A stretch of 64,000 nucleotides of DNA from Mycobacterium cookii (GCF_010727945.1 NZ_AP022569.1:1984001-2048000), one strand, 5' to 3'; positions 52,051 through 63,802 are shown, numbered from the stretch's first letter. Program-made: numbers and translations. The notes: a model not told the origin generated them from the sequence alone.

Positions 52051-52647
52051 GTGCACAGTTTCGTGATTCGCGCCATCAAGAGGCCGATCGCCCGGCTATT
52101 GAGCAGCAGCCCGCTCGTGCGGACCAGCGATCGCATCGAAGCGGCGGCCGTCGCGCTGGCCGCTCTGCTGGTCGTGATCGCCGCCCCCTGCGCCGCGGGA
52201 ATCGGCATGATCGTCCACGACAACGAGACGCAGGCCCTGCTCGCGCAAGGTCAAAGCCGACATGTGGTGACCGCGAAAACGGTCGACGACAGCAGACCGG
52301 CAGTTTCGCCCATCCCGTCGGCGTTCACTGTGCATGTGCGGTGGCAGTTCAGCGGCATCGACCACGCCGACGCGATTCTCACCGACGGTGCTCTCAAAGT
52401 CGGTGAGCCGCTGCAGATCTGGGTCGACAACAACGGCAATCGGGTGGACTGGCCCACACCGATGGCTGCCGTCGACATCGACGCGGTGACCGTAGCAGTG
52501 GCGGCGTGGGTGATCGCGGCCGCGGTCGTCGCTCTGGCCGTCACCGCCACGGGTGTGCACGTCAGTCGCATGCGGGACGCTCAGTGGGAAAGGGACATCC
52601 GGCTCCTCGTCGGCGACGACAGCGGACGCACCAACAGTTCGCAGTGA
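52051..52647 (+). CDS. Rv1733c-like membrane protein, copy 1
   Basis: The 198-aa protein has two membrane helices (about 31-53 and 150-172) around an extracytoplasmic loop with FTVHVRWQFSGIDHADAIL and VGEPLQIWVDNNGN, the pattern of the DosR-regulated antigen Rv1733c. The N-terminal SSSPLVRTSDRIEA and C-terminal SRMRDAQWERDIR are shared with copy 2 at 54153. GTG start behind GAGG. No convincing DosR box precedes it. Confidence 0.85.
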   Translation: MHSFVIRAIKRPIARLLSSSPLVRTSDRIEAAAVALAALLVVIAAPCAAGIGMIVHDNETQALLAQGQSRHVVTAKTVDDSRPAVSPIPSAFTVHVRWQFSGIDHADAILTDGALKVGEPLQIWVDNNGNRVDWPTPMAAVDIDAVTVAVAAWVIAAAVVALAVTATGVHVSRMRDAQWERDIRLLVGDDSGRTNSSQ

Positions 52648-52652
52648 TCTGA

Positions 52653-52672
52653 AACGGGACAGTGGTCCGTCG
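52653..52672 (+). promoter_or_regulatory. DosR-box-like palindrome, distal, upstream of acg
   Basis: The 20-bp site AACGGGACAGTGGTCCGTCG keeps the GGGAC and GTCC half-sites of the DosR consensus (TTSGGGACTWWAGTCCCSAA). With the proximal site 29 bp downstream it mirrors the double-box acg promoter of M. tuberculosis. Confidence 0.65.
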
Positions 52673-52681
52673 GCTGTCGAA

Positions 52682-52701
52682 TCGAGGACCAATGGCCCTG
52701 C
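52682..52701 (+). promoter_or_regulatory. DosR-box-like palindrome, proximal, upstream of acg
   Basis: The core AGGACCAATGGCCC (52685-52698) matches about 10 of 14 core positions. It ends 59-62 bp before the acg start codon, a suitable distance to activate. Confidence 0.55.
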
Positions 52702-52759
52702 TACCGCCAACGCAAGTAGACAAACCTCGAAGACAGGCGAAATCGGGAGGTCAACAACA

Positions 52760-53746
52760 ATGCCTACGACTCTGTTCGACAGCAAAGTCATCCAGGACGC
52801 GGTGACGGCGGCGTGCCGCGCCCCGTCTCTGCACAACAGCCAACCGTGGCAATGGGTTTACAGTGACGGCCAACTCCGGCTGTTCCTCGATCCGAGTCGA
52901 GTGATGGACACCGACCAATCGGCGCGCGAAGCCCTCATGGGGTGCGGCGCAGCGATCGACCATCTCCGGGTCGCGATGGCCGCGGCCGGCTGGAAGACAC
53001 ACGTCGAGTACTTTCCGAATCCGGACAGCTCCAACCACTTGGCGTCGATGAGTTTCGGCCCGATCGACTATGTGACCGAGCGAGACCGGTTGCGCGCTCA
53101 GGCTATCTGGACACGTCGCACCGACCGATTGCCGTTCAGCGCACCGACCGAATGGCAATCGATTTCCTCGATATGGGCCGGCGGCATGCACGGCAACTCG
53201 GTGCGCATCGACACGATTCCCACCGATCTGCTGCCCAAGCTCACCGACGCGGCCCAGATCGCGGAGTCAATACGGCTCTACGACAGCGCATATCACGATG
53301 AACTGCACTGGTGGACAGCACCTTTCGAGAAGACAGAGGGTATCCCGCACAGCGCCCTGGTGTCCGCAGCCGAAAGCGACCGGGTCGGCATCGAACGGGT
53401 ATTTCCCGTCGTCCACCGGCCGGAACGGCGCAGTGAGATTCCGGAGGATCAAGCGATGATCCTGCTGCTGTCCACCGACGGCGACAGCCGCGAGGATGCC
53501 TTGGCGTCCGGCGAAGCACTCTCCGCGATCCTGTTGGAATGCACCATGGTTGGCTTCGCCACCTGCACGGTGACACACCTCACTGAACTCGACGAAACCC
53601 GCAAACTCCTCCAATCGCTGACCAGACCGGAAGCGTCACCACAGATCCTGGTGCGGATGGGTGTGGTGCCGGTGACCGAGAAAGCGCCACAGCCCACACC
53701 ACGACGACCGCTGTCCGAAGTTCTGCGGCTGCGGGCGTTCGACTGA
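52760..53746 (+). CDS. acg: Acg, nitroreductase-fold dormancy protein (Rv2032-like)
   Basis: The 328-aa protein matches Acg: CRAPSLHNSQPWQW, GCGAAIDHLRVAMAAAGW, IWTRRTDRLPF, HSALVSAAESDRV and TPRRPLSEV. Acg binds FMN in a nitroreductase fold but its pocket is lidded and it does not reduce nitro compounds; FMN storage has been proposed. ATG 52760 lies after GGGAGG; the open frame further up to 52553 overlaps the previous gene. It leads a four-gene run with a STAS-like, a second Rv1733c-like and a USP gene. Confidence 0.93.
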   Translation: MPTTLFDSKVIQDAVTAACRAPSLHNSQPWQWVYSDGQLRLFLDPSRVMDTDQSAREALMGCGAAIDHLRVAMAAAGWKTHVEYFPNPDSSNHLASMSFGPIDYVTERDRLRAQAIWTRRTDRLPFSAPTEWQSISSIWAGGMHGNSVRIDTIPTDLLPKLTDAAQIAESIRLYDSAYHDELHWWTAPFEKTEGIPHSALVSAAESDRVGIERVFPVVHRPERRSEIPEDQAMILLLSTDGDSREDALASGEALSAILLECTMVGFATCTVTHLTELDETRKLLQSLTRPEASPQILVRMGVVPVTEKAPQPTPRRPLSEVLRLRAFD

Positions 53747-53770
53747 CACCGCGGACCAAAGGAGCAAAGG

Positions 53771-54145
53771 ATGATCGACTACGACCTGGATACCGAACAT
53801 TCGATTCTGCTGGTGCGACCTGAATCATCGCTTGAGGCAGCCGACTTCGTTCAAATGGCGAAAGTCATCGATCCCCAGATCCAGCAGACCGGCGACCTTG
53901 CCGGCCTGATCATCAACGCCCCGAAATTCCCGGGCTGGGACAGTTTCGGAGCGATGGTCAAACACTTTCGCTTCGTCAAAGATCATCAGAAACACATCAA
54001 GAAAGTCGCGCTCGTCACCGACTCCCACTTCGGGGACGTCGCGGAGCACTTGGCGGCACACTTCGTCTCGGCGGAGGTCCGGCACTTTCCCGGCGAGCAA
54101 CTCGACCAAGCTCGGCAATGGATCACGTCGTCCGCACCCCAGTGA
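53771..54145 (+). CDS. SpoIIAA/STAS-like protein 1
   Basis: The 124-aa cytosolic protein has the SpoIIAA-like (STAS-fold) pattern: SILLVRPESSLEAADF, KKVALVTDSHFGD and a C-terminal FPGEQLDQARQWI helix. It shares the VTD, F-x-x-ELxQAxQW layout with the protein at 57435. Such proteins bind phosphate or hydrophobic ligands or act as anti-anti-sigma-like switches; no function is proven. It starts 24 bp after acg and ends 7 bp before the next gene. Confidence 0.8.
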   Translation: MIDYDLDTEHSILLVRPESSLEAADFVQMAKVIDPQIQQTGDLAGLIINAPKFPGWDSFGAMVKHFRFVKDHQKHIKKVALVTDSHFGDVAEHLAAHFVSAEVRHFPGEQLDQARQWITSSAPQ

Positions 54146-54152
54146 GGTCGCC

Positions 54153-54737
54153 ATGCAGAGCTTCGTAGTCCGGCCGATGACCTGGCCGGTGCTGCGGCTG
54201 TTCAATCGCAGCCCGCTCATCCGGGTCAGTGACCGTATCGAAGCCGCAGCCGTCACCCTGGCCGTAATGTTCGTCGTCATCGCGACGGCCTGCGCAGGGG
54301 CGGCGGGCACGATGATCCACGACGTCCAAGCCCGGAAGTACCTCGAACAGGCGCACTCCCGGCACGCCGTCGTGGCCAGAGCCGTGCAGAACAGCGAACC
54401 AACGCCCGAAGCCGGGGCGTTCATCGTTAATGTCCGGTGGCGGCTGAACGGCGTCGAGCACACCGACCTGCTCGGCTGGAATAAGCCGGTGACAATCGGT
54501 GCGCCGCTGGATATTTGGGTCGACGACAACGGCAGTCGGGTCGCGCCGCCGAGTCCGGTCGCGCGCGCAGCCGTCGACGCGCTGTCCACCGCCGTCGTGG
54601 GGTGGTTCGTCGTGGTCATGGCCATCGCGCAGGTGGTTAACGCCGTACGCGCACACGCCAGCCGCATGCGGGACGCTCAGTGGGAGCAAGACCTCCGCGG
54701 ACTCGTCGACGGCGGACGTTCCAACCGTCCACACTGA
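54153..54737 (+). CDS. Rv1733c-like membrane protein, copy 2
   Basis: The 194-aa paralogue of the 52051 protein shares NRSPLIRVSDRIEAAAVTLA, FIVNVRWRLNGVEHTDLL, IWVDDNGSRV and SRMRDAQWEQDLRGLV. Two membrane helices flank an outer loop. It is inside the acg operon, 7 bp after the STAS-like gene and 18 bp before the USP gene. Confidence 0.85.
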   Translation: MQSFVVRPMTWPVLRLFNRSPLIRVSDRIEAAAVTLAVMFVVIATACAGAAGTMIHDVQARKYLEQAHSRHAVVARAVQNSEPTPEAGAFIVNVRWRLNGVEHTDLLGWNKPVTIGAPLDIWVDDNGSRVAPPSPVARAAVDALSTAVVGWFVVVMAIAQVVNAVRAHASRMRDAQWEQDLRGLVDGGRSNRPH

Positions 54738-54755
54738 TCTAGCAAGGAGATGCAC

Positions 54756-55643
54756 ATGTCTGCTCCAACAACCGATTCGGGCGTCTTCGTCGGTGTCGAC
54801 GGGTCGCCGGCCGCCAGGTGCGCGGTCGACTGGGCGGCGCGCGACGCTGCCATGCGCAAGGTCCGTCTCACGCTCGTCCATGCCGTACAGCCGATTGGGC
54901 TCACCCTGCCTCCGCTGACGGCGACGACGGCGTTCTCGCGCTGGCAAGTCGAGCAGGGGCAGCGAATCCTCGACGAGGCGGTCGAGACCGCGCGGGCCAC
55001 GACGCCCAGTGGAGGTCCGGAGCAGATCGAGACTGAGCTGCTGTTCTCACCGGTGGTCCCGGTGCTGGTCGACTTGTCCAAAGACGCCGATCTGGTGGTC
55101 GTCGGTTCACGGGGCCGAGGGCCCGTCGCCAGAAGCCTGCTGGGCTCGGTGAGCTCGAGCCTCATCCGCCACGCGCACAGCCCGGTGGCGGTCATTCACG
55201 ACGAGGATCCCCTGATGCCGTATCCGGCCGATGCGCCGATTCTCGTCGGCGTCGACGGGTCGCCCGCGTCGGAACTGGCGATCGCGATCGCGTTCGACGA
55301 GGCGTCGTGGCGGGGCGTCGACCTCGTCGCCCTGCACGTCTGGAGTGACGTCGAGGTCAACGACTACCCGGCCATCGACTGGCCCGCGATGAAACCAGCC
55401 GCCGAGGAGATCCTCGCGGAGCGACTGGCCGGTTGGCAGGATCGCTATCCCGATGTCACGGTTCGGCGCATGGTGGAATGCGATCATCCGACGTATCACC
55501 TTGTCCAACAATCTGAATCGGCCCAACTAGTGGTGGTCGGCAGCCACGGAAGGGGTGGGTTCGCCGGCATGCTGTTGGGATCGGTCAGCGCCGCCGTGGC
55601 ACACTCAGCACGGATGCCGGTCATCGTCGCGCGTCAATCTTAG
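54756..55643 (+). CDS. Tandem universal stress protein 1 (Rv2005c/Rv2623 type)
   Basis: The 295-aa protein has two USP domains, each with an ATP-binding Gly motif: GSRGRGPVARSLLGSVS and GSHGRGGFAGMLLGSVS, and the VGVDGSPAS start of each half. ATP-binding USPs such as Rv2623 slow growth in hypoxia. ATG 54756 is chosen because AAGGAG (54744-54749) directly touches an earlier ATG at 54750. Last gene of the acg operon. Confidence 0.92.
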   Translation: MSAPTTDSGVFVGVDGSPAARCAVDWAARDAAMRKVRLTLVHAVQPIGLTLPPLTATTAFSRWQVEQGQRILDEAVETARATTPSGGPEQIETELLFSPVVPVLVDLSKDADLVVVGSRGRGPVARSLLGSVSSSLIRHAHSPVAVIHDEDPLMPYPADAPILVGVDGSPASELAIAIAFDEASWRGVDLVALHVWSDVEVNDYPAIDWPAMKPAAEEILAERLAGWQDRYPDVTVRRMVECDHPTYHLVQQSESAQLVVVGSHGRGGFAGMLLGSVSAAVAHSARMPVIVARQS

Positions 55644-55674
55644 CCGCGCACAGCGGATTTCAGCCCTCCGCCGA

Positions 55675-57821
<2,147 letters not shown>

Positions 57822-57935
57822 CTAAGTTTCCCTTCGTGTTTGGAAGAAATCCGGTCGGTCGACCGGCGACGGCATGATCAACCCGCGGCCGACGTTCCTC
57901 GGGAGGAGTTCGGGAAGCTCATCGCATGTCTTGGG

Positions 57936-59972
57936 CTACAGGCCCGTTGGGTACGTCTCGGGGGTTTCGCCGGCAACCCACTGACTGGTCACCTCGAGCG
58001 GTTGCAGCGCTTGGGTCTTCTCGATGTGAATCATCGCGTCGAACTGGTCCGCCGGGCGGACATGGAAGTAATGGCTTTGCCGCTCGGTCGCGGGCAGGTA
58101 GATCACGCCGATGGCGCGGGCCAACCTGACCACATCCAGCGCAGCGCCGGCGGCACCGTCGGACGAGACGGCGAAGGTCGGGTTGCCGGTCTCGTGGAAC
58201 AGCTCTTCGACGCTTCCCGGCAACCCGGGTCGGACGGTTTTTCGTTCGGCGACGCCGCCCCACTCGCTGGCGGCAGTCACCGTTCCAGTGTAGGTGCTGA
58301 ACCCGATCAGCCGGGCGTCATCCCGATACCGTTCGCGGACAAGCTGACCCAACGTCAGCTGGCCGTCGGCCGACACCTCGGTCGCACGGGCGTCACCGAC
58401 ATGAGAGTTGTGCGCCCACACGACGATTCGCGCCGGCGTCTCGTCGTGGCGCCGGTCCAGATGCGCCAACAGCGCGTCCAGCGTCTGAGCCATGTGCTGA
58501 TCTCGCAGGTTCCACGAGGTCACCCGCCCACCGAACATGGCCCGGTAATAACGCTCGGCGTCGCGCACGACGTGTGCGTTCTGTTCGGCGTAGAACAGCT
58601 CATCCTCGGCCAGCAGCCCGTCGCGGCGCGCGTAGGCCAACGCATTTCGCTGGATGTCGACCAGCTGGTCGATGGCTTCCCCCTCACAGGACAGACCGGC
58701 GCCGAAGGCGGCACGGAATCCGTAGGCCTGGCCGTCGTCGGCGGACGAGACGTGGTCGAAGCACGAGTACCGAGACCGCGCACGGGCCGCGGCCATCGGA
58801 TCGACCCGGTCGAGAAAGCTCACCACCTCCTGCATCGAACGATGCAGGCTGTAGAGATCCAGTCCATAGAAACCGGTTTGACGCCCTGGATGCGCGTCAG
58901 ACAGCTGATTGTGGTTCCGCAACCAGTCGACGAAGTCGCGCACCACCGTGTTCCGCCACATCCACGACGGGAACCGCTCGAAGCCGCGCAATGCCTGCTC
59001 GGCGTTGGCGTCGTCGCCGATCCCGCGTACATAGCGGTTGACCCGGTAGGCATCGGGCCAGTCCGCCTCCGCGGCGACCGCGCAGAACCCCTTCTCGTCG
59101 ATGAGCCATTTCGTGATCTCAGCTCGGGCCTCGTAGAACTCTTGGGTGCCGTGGGAACTCTCGCCGATGAGCACGATCCTGGCGTCACCGATCAACTCGG
59201 ACAACATCTCTCGCGGTGGCACGCCGCCGGGGGCGTCGACGGCGACGCGCCGAATGACGTCGGCCGCCGTTTCCGCGGCGGGCATCACCGACTGCGCCGC
59301 AGTGGGGGTGGCGAGCAGCGTGCGAACTTCGTCGTCGCTGACCTGACTGAAGTCCCAGAAGGACGCGCCCACCGCGAAAAACGGGGTGGGCATGGACGCG
59401 CAGACCACGTCGTCGACCAAACCGGCGAACTCCCGGCACGTCGACTCCGGCGCCGACGGCACCGCAATCACGATGTGCGCCGGTTCGGCCTCACGCAGGG
59501 CCTGCACCGCGGCGAGCATGCTGGCACCGGTGGCCAATCCGTCGTCGACCAGGATGACAGTCTTGCCGGTGACATCGACCGGTGGGCGCCCGTTGCGGTA
59601 AGCCGCTTCTCGTCTGATCAGCTCGCGTCCCTCGCGTTCGGCGACATCCCGCAACTGCTGCGGGGTGATGCCGAGGCCTCGAACCACGTCGTCGTTGATC
59701 ACCACACGGCCGCCACTGGCGAGCGCGCCCGCCGCGAACTCCTCGTGGCCCGGAACGCCGAGCTTGCGGACGATGAAAGCGTCCAGCGGCACATGCAGCG
59801 CGGCCGCGACTTCCCATGCGACCGGAACGCCGCCTCGTGCCAGACCCAAGACCACCACGCCGGGCTGGTCACGATAGGCCTGCAGCAAGCCGGCCAGCAC
59901 CTGGCCGGCTTCGCGGCGGTTGCGGAACAGCCGATCCGGGGTGTCCTTGCCGAGGATGATCGCTCTACTCAT
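57936..59972 (-). CDS. Phosphoribosyltransferase / erythromycin-esterase-like fusion (Rv2030c-like)
   Basis: The 678-aa protein has a type I PRTase domain (about 5-220) with the PRPP motif [13 protein letters not shown], and an erythromycin-esterase-like domain (about 250-670) with [28 protein letters not shown] and [10 protein letters not shown]. Rv2030c, a DosR-regulon gene, has the same fusion and size (about 681 aa). Reaction unknown. ATG 59972 is the start; the open frame to 60089 reads a Pro/Gly-rich extension without support. Confidence 0.92.
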   Translation of the reverse strand: MSRAIILGKDTPDRLFRNRREAGQVLAGLLQAYRDQPGVVVLGLARGGVPVAWEVAAALHVPLDAFIVRKLGVPGHEEFAAGALASGGRVVINDDVVRGLGITPQQLRDVAEREGRELIRREAAYRNGRPPVDVTGKTVILVDDGLATGASMLAAVQALREAEPAHIVIAVPSAPESTCREFAGLVDDVVCASMPTPFFAVGASFWDFSQVSDDEVRTLLATPTAAQSVMPAAETAADVIRRVAVDAPGGVPPREMLSELIGDARIVLIGESSHGTQEFYEARAEITKWLIDEKGFCAVAAEADWPDAYRVNRYVRGIGDDANAEQALRGFERFPSWMWRNTVVRDFVDWLRNHNQLSDAHPGRQTGFYGLDLYSLHRSMQEVVSFLDRVDPMAAARARSRYSCFDHVSSADDGQAYGFRAAFGAGLSCEGEAIDQLVDIQRNALAYARRDGLLAEDELFYAEQNAHVVRDAERYYRAMFGGRVTSWNLRDQHMAQTLDALLAHLDRRHDETPARIVVWAHNSHVGDARATEVSADGQLTLGQLVRERYRDDARLIGFSTYTGTVTAASEWGGVAERKTVRPGLPGSVEELFHETGNPTFAVSSDGAAGAALDVVRLARAIGVIYLPATERQSHYFHVRPADQFDAMIHIEKTQALQPLEVTSQWVAGETPETYPTGL

Positions 59973-60033
59973 CACGCGGTCCTCGCTTCCTCGCGATCGG
60001 CTCCGCTGTCCAGGCAGAAATTGAAGGTATGGG

Positions 60034-60112
60034 GCGGGCCCGCAGCCATAGGGGGGTGCGGCTGCGGGCCCGCTATGGCCCGCCGCCATAGGGGGGGTGC
60101 GGCGCGGGCCGG
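60034..60112. repeat. Imperfect 40-bp direct repeat with long G-runs
   Basis: GCCATAGGGGGGTGCGGC occurs at 60045-60062 and again at 60085-60103 with seven G; each copy is flanked by GCGGGCC blocks. CTATGGC (60073-60079) and GCCATAG (60085-60091) form an inverted repeat. The G-runs are unusual for the window and could promote slippage or a stable structure in the leader of the Rv2030c-like mRNA. Confidence 0.6.
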
Positions 60113-60180
60113 CTCTTGCAATCTGGTGAGGTCGGTTTCGCTACTGAGACATTCGACCATTCGACCGTTAAGCCCCAGTA

Positions 60181-60194
60181 GGGGAAGAAGTCCC
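60181..60194. promoter_or_regulatory. Weak DosR-like site
   Basis: GGGGAAGAAGTCCC matches about 10 of 14 core positions, with a good AGTCCC half. It lies about 210 bp upstream of the Rv2030c-like start and 150 bp before the USP start. Confidence 0.35.
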
Positions 60195-60258
60195 GTCTTG
60201 GCGAGGCCATTCGTCGGCTCGCTTGCGCTCTCGCCCTGAAGGGCCCTAAGGCAGCGAC

Positions 60259-60278
60259 TTCGGGACCTATGACTCCTG
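60259..60278 (+). promoter_or_regulatory. DosR-box-like site upstream of USP 2
   Basis: TTCGGGACCTATGACTCCTG matches 14 of 20 positions of the DosR consensus, with a perfect left half TTCGGGAC. It ends 65 bp before the USP start codon. Confidence 0.65.
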
Positions 60279-60343
60279 CTCGAAGCCGACCGGCGTCCCT
60301 AATCTCAGCTGCAGCGAGATCATCAGGTACGGGAGGACGGGCA

Positions 60344-61246
60344 ATGCCCAAGCACTCGGGGAAGCATCAGGGCATCGTCGTCGGTGTGGACGGGTCGCCG
60401 TCGTCGAGCACGGCGGTGCGCTGGGCCGCGCGCGAGGCGGCGATGCGCCACGTTTCGCTGAGCCTCGTTCACGTCATCGAGCGTCCGCCGTGGGGACTTC
60501 TTGCTTTGGGCGGCGGTGCTGTCCAGCCACCCTCTGAGACCCTTGAATGGGAGAGAACCGAAGGCGCAGAGATTATTTCGGCTGCGGTCAAGCTCGCAAC
60601 GGACAGCACGCAAGATCGCGAGATTCCCGACCTGCAGGCGGAGGTCTATTTTTCGGCAACCGGTCCGACCCTCTACGAGTTCTCGACCCAGGCGCAGATG
60701 GTCGTGGTCGGCTCCCGCGGCCACACCAAGGTGGGTCGCGTCCTGCTCGGATCGGTCAGCACCGGGCTGATCCACCACGCTCGGTGTCCGGTGGCCGTGG
60801 TGCACGGTGGAGCGCAGTCCGCTTCGCCGCACTCAGCGCTGCCGGTGGTGGTGGGCATCGACGGGTCGCCGGCATCGGAGTCGGCGACGGCGATCGCTTT
60901 CGAGGAGGCGTCGTGCCGCGGAATCGAACTCATCGCCATTCACGCCTGGTCAGACCTGCACATGTCCGATGCGGCCGGCGATGACTGGCTGAAGCTGCAA
61001 GCCGTCGGCGAGGAAGCGTTGGCCGAGCGCCTGGCAGGTTGGCAAGAACACTTCCCCGATGTCGTCGTGCAACGCCGAATTGTCCTGGATGCCCCGGCTC
61101 TTCATCTCTTGGAAGCGGCCGAGGCGGCACAGCTCGTCGTCGTCGGCAGTCACGGCCGCGGCGGATTCGCCGGCATGCTGCTGGGCTCGGTGAGCACGGC
61201 CGTCGCACAGGCCGCTCAAATACCGGTGATCGTCGCCCGTCAATAG
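60344..61246 (+). CDS. Tandem universal stress protein 2 (Rv2623 type)
   Basis: The 300-aa two-domain USP has VVGVDGSPSSSTAVRWAAREAA, GSRGHTKVGRVLLGSVSTG and GSHGRGGFAGMLLGSVSTA ATP loops. GGGAGG lies before ATG 60344. It starts a three-gene run with an M50 protease and a third USP, the set found around Rv2623-Rv2625c in M. tuberculosis but in a different order. Confidence 0.92.
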   Translation: MPKHSGKHQGIVVGVDGSPSSSTAVRWAAREAAMRHVSLSLVHVIERPPWGLLALGGGAVQPPSETLEWERTEGAEIISAAVKLATDSTQDREIPDLQAEVYFSATGPTLYEFSTQAQMVVVGSRGHTKVGRVLLGSVSTGLIHHARCPVAVVHGGAQSASPHSALPVVVGIDGSPASESATAIAFEEASCRGIELIAIHAWSDLHMSDAAGDDWLKLQAVGEEALAERLAGWQEHFPDVVVQRRIVLDAPALHLLEAAEAAQLVVVGSHGRGGFAGMLLGSVSTAVAQAAQIPVIVARQ

Positions 61247-61264
61247 AACTTCGGAGGTCAAGAC

Positions 61265-62407
61265 ATGCACGGCATCCCGATCGGACGTATCGCCGGGCTC
61301 CCGGTCAAGGTCGACTGGGGTGTGCTGGTCGTCTTGTGGCTGTTCACCTGGAGCCTGGCTTCGACGCTGCCCAACTCCGCCCCGGGGTACTCGACCCGCA
61401 CCTACTGGGTGGCCGGTGTCTGTGGCGCCGCTGTCCTGCTCGCATCATTGTTCGCCCACGAGCTCGCGCATGCGATCGTGGCGCGACGCGCGGGTGTCCA
61501 AGTTCTGGACGTGACGCTGTGGCTTTTCGGAGGCGTCACGCGTCTGGGCGGCCAGGCCGCCACGCCACGGACCGCGTTACGTATCGCCATCGCGGGACCC
61601 GCCACCAGCCTGCTGTTGGCCGCGCTGTTCGCAGCTGCCGGCATGGAATTCCGCGCCCTGGGTGCCGGGGCCATTGCCGTCGCTGTCGCGTTTTGGCTGG
61701 CCGGAATCAATGCGCTGCTAGGCCTTTTCAACTTGCTGCCCGGTGCACCACTGGACGGTGGCCAGGTTCTGCGTGCGTGGCTCTGGCAACGCCACGGCGA
61801 CCAGGACAGGGCGGCATTGAGTGCCGCGCGGGCCGGCCGCGCTCTCGCCTACGCTCTCATCGCATTCGGGTTGCTCGAATTCCTGGCCGGCGCGATCGTC
61901 GCCGGTATCTGGTCGGCGTTCATCGGCTGGTTCATTTTCACCGCCGCACATACCGACGAGGTGCAGTTGATGACGCGCGACGCACTGTCCGGGGTCCGCG
62001 TCGCCGACGCGATGACGGCCAATCCGCATGCCGCCCCGGCCTGGGCGACCGTGCAGGATTTCATCGAGAGATACCTACTCGGCGACCGTCATTCGGCATA
62101 TCCGGTGAAGGACCACAAGGGATCAATCACTGGGCTGGTGACGCTGGACCAACTCCGTCGGGTCGCGCCCGGTAGTCGCGCCACCACCCTGGTCGGTGAG
62201 ATCGCCCTGCCGATGGATCAAGTCACGATCGCAGCCCCTGACGAAGCGATCACCACGCTGTTGGAGCGGTTGGCGTCCGGTCACGGACACCGGGCCCTGG
62301 TCGTCGACGGCGGGTGCGTCGTGGGCATCGTCACCGCAACGGATCTCACCCGCCTGGTCGATGTGCGGCGGATCGCCCGACCCACCGCCGTTGCCTACGG
62401 ACAGTGA
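61265..62407 (+). CDS. Site-2-type membrane metalloprotease with CBS pair (Rv2625c-like)
   Basis: The 380-aa protein has about six membrane helices carrying the zinc motif HELAH (65-69) and the second ligand motif [12 protein letters not shown], then two C-terminal CBS domains (about 245-370; [23 protein letters not shown]). It should cut membrane-embedded substrates, with CBS domains sensing adenine nucleotides. It starts 18 bp after USP 2. Confidence 0.92.
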   Translation: MHGIPIGRIAGLPVKVDWGVLVVLWLFTWSLASTLPNSAPGYSTRTYWVAGVCGAAVLLASLFAHELAHAIVARRAGVQVLDVTLWLFGGVTRLGGQAATPRTALRIAIAGPATSLLLAALFAAAGMEFRALGAGAIAVAVAFWLAGINALLGLFNLLPGAPLDGGQVLRAWLWQRHGDQDRAALSAARAGRALAYALIAFGLLEFLAGAIVAGIWSAFIGWFIFTAAHTDEVQLMTRDALSGVRVADAMTANPHAAPAWATVQDFIERYLLGDRHSAYPVKDHKGSITGLVTLDQLRRVAPGSRATTLVGEIALPMDQVTIAAPDEAITTLLERLASGHGHRALVVDGGCVVGIVTATDLTRLVDVRRIARPTAVAYGQ

Positions 62408-62434
62408 TGTACTCGAGAGCACCTGGAGGAAGCC

Positions 62435-63247
62435 ATGACTAATCGTCGAATCGGCCCCACAGTCATCGTCGGCATCGACGGTTCGCACGCCGCGATCCAT
62501 GCCGCGCAATGGGCAGCGGATGAGGCTGTCGGTCACGAGGTGCCGTTACTCATGTTGGCCATCCTCAAGAGCACCCATACCTCCGCCGAGGACTACGACC
62601 GAGATGTCGCCCACGCCGAGACCTCGTTGCTGGCAGCACGAGCCGCGGTCGAGGCAAAGGGAATACCGGTCAAGATCGAAACCGACATCCTCCGGGGCCA
62701 ACCCGGTGCGATCCTCGTGTCGGAATCCGACGGCGCTGAGATGGTATGCGTCGGGAGCACCGGTATCGATCGCTACTCCCGGGCTCTATTGGGCTCCACC
62801 GCAACCGAAGTCGCGGAGAAGGCCCTGTGTCCGGTCGCGGTGATCCGCTCCCAACCGGACGGGCCGGGCCCCGCGATCAACTGGATCGTGGTGGCGATCG
62901 ACGACTCGCCGGATCGCGACATCGTGATCGATGAAGCGATGAGAGAAGCGGAGCTGCACAAGCTTCCGGTGCTGGCCATCGGCACCGACCGAGCGGACGG
63001 GCGTGCGGCAGCGGCGCACGACCTCGAGAACCGGTTGAAGCCCTGGCGGCGATGGTATCCGAATGTCCACATCTATCCGGTCACCACGCACGACGGGGTG
63101 GCGCGGTTCGTCAAGCACCACGATGACCTGGTTCCGATGGCGGTGATCGGCAGCGCCGACGCCGGCCAGCTCGCGCAGATCGTCGGGCCCTACGACCACC
63201 CGATCTTCCGCCATCCTCAGTCGTCAGCGCTCATCATTCGCGAATGA
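62435..63247 (+). CDS. Universal stress protein 3 (Rv2624c-like)
   Basis: The 270-aa protein has a complete first USP domain (VIVGIDGSHAAIHAAQWA; VGSTGIDRYSRALLGSTATEV) and a divergent second one that lacks the ATP Gly motif (VIGSADAGQLAQIVGPYDHP). GGAGGAAG precedes the ATG. Last gene of the run; a bidirectional hairpin follows. Confidence 0.9.
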   Translation: MTNRRIGPTVIVGIDGSHAAIHAAQWAADEAVGHEVPLLMLAILKSTHTSAEDYDRDVAHAETSLLAARAAVEAKGIPVKIETDILRGQPGAILVSESDGAEMVCVGSTGIDRYSRALLGSTATEVAEKALCPVAVIRSQPDGPGPAINWIVVAIDDSPDRDIVIDEAMREAELHKLPVLAIGTDRADGRAAAAHDLENRLKPWRRWYPNVHIYPVTTHDGVARFVKHHDDLVPMAVIGSADAGQLAQIVGPYDHPIFRHPQSSALIIRE

Positions 63248-63259
63248 GTCCTGCGGGCA

Positions 63260-63297
63260 GCACAAAGGTGGTGCCCCGCAGGACACCACCTTTGTGC
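63260..63297. terminator. Bidirectional hairpin terminator
   Basis: Arms GCACAAAGGTGGTG (63260-63273) and CACCACCTTTGTGC (63284-63297) are perfect 14-bp complements around a 10-nt loop, between the convergent USP 3 and membrane-protein genes. No T-run follows on either side. Confidence 0.8.
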
Positions 63298-63303
63298 GTT
63301 GAA

Positions 63304-63771
63304 CTACGCGGCGCGTGGGAGATCCGGAGCCGAATCCTTCTGGTGCACAACCGAATGGCTGCGCTCGGGCATCCAACCGACGTACGCCAGATACAGCCCG
63401 ATCAGCACCTCGACAGCCGCACCGGTCCGCCACCAACCCATCGCGTCGACCGCGGAGTTGGCCATCGAAAAATAGGTGTGCGAGCCGACGACCAGAAACA
63501 GCCCTTTGACCGCGACAAGCCAACCCAGTGCCGACACGATGATCGCGGGCGCACCCCGCCAGTACGGGTGGAGTGCGATGACGGTGAGGCCGAACAGCAT
63601 GATGAATGCGCCAACTACCCACGACCACAACGGGTCTGCTTCGAACCCCGACAGCATCGCCCGCATATCGTTCGGGCGTAGCGCGGCGCTGGCCGCGATG
63701 ATGGCCAGGTACGGTCCCATCACGCGCGCGAACATGCGCGTGCTGTGCTGTAGTTGATGTGAAGATTTCAT
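63304..63771 (-). CDS. Small four-helix membrane protein
   Basis: The 155-aa protein has four hydrophobic helices (about 17-32, 50-70, 75-100, 115-135) and a short charged tail. I do not recognise a named family. ATG 63771 follows GGAGGTAAC; the frame to 63813 runs through a DosR-like box and is rejected. The box 32 bp upstream suggests hypoxic control. Confidence 0.78.
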   Translation of the reverse strand: MKSSHQLQHSTRMFARVMGPYLAIIAASAALRPNDMRAMLSGFEADPLWSWVVGAFIMLFGLTVIALHPYWRGAPAIIVSALGWLVAVKGLFLVVGSHTYFSMANSAVDAMGWWRTGAAVEVLIGLYLAYVGWMPERSHSVVHQKDSAPDLPRAA

Positions 63772-63802
63772 AGCGTTACCTCCGTTGAAGGCGTTTCTAT
63801 GT

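Larger units (their letters stand above)
59973..60343. other. 371-bp divergent regulatory region with G-run repeats and DosR-like sites
   Basis: No gene is seen here. It holds the promoters of the Rv2030c-like gene (left) and the USP gene (right). From left to right: a repeat with G-runs (60034-60112), a direct repeat ATTCGACC at 60152-60167, a DosR-like half site (60181-60194) and a better DosR box (60259-60278). Confidence 0.6.

Noticed and set aside
57840..60239. 799-aa plus-strand open frame
   Set aside because: Antisense to the PRTase/esterase fusion and STAS-like genes; no domain recognised and composition is that of a shadow frame.
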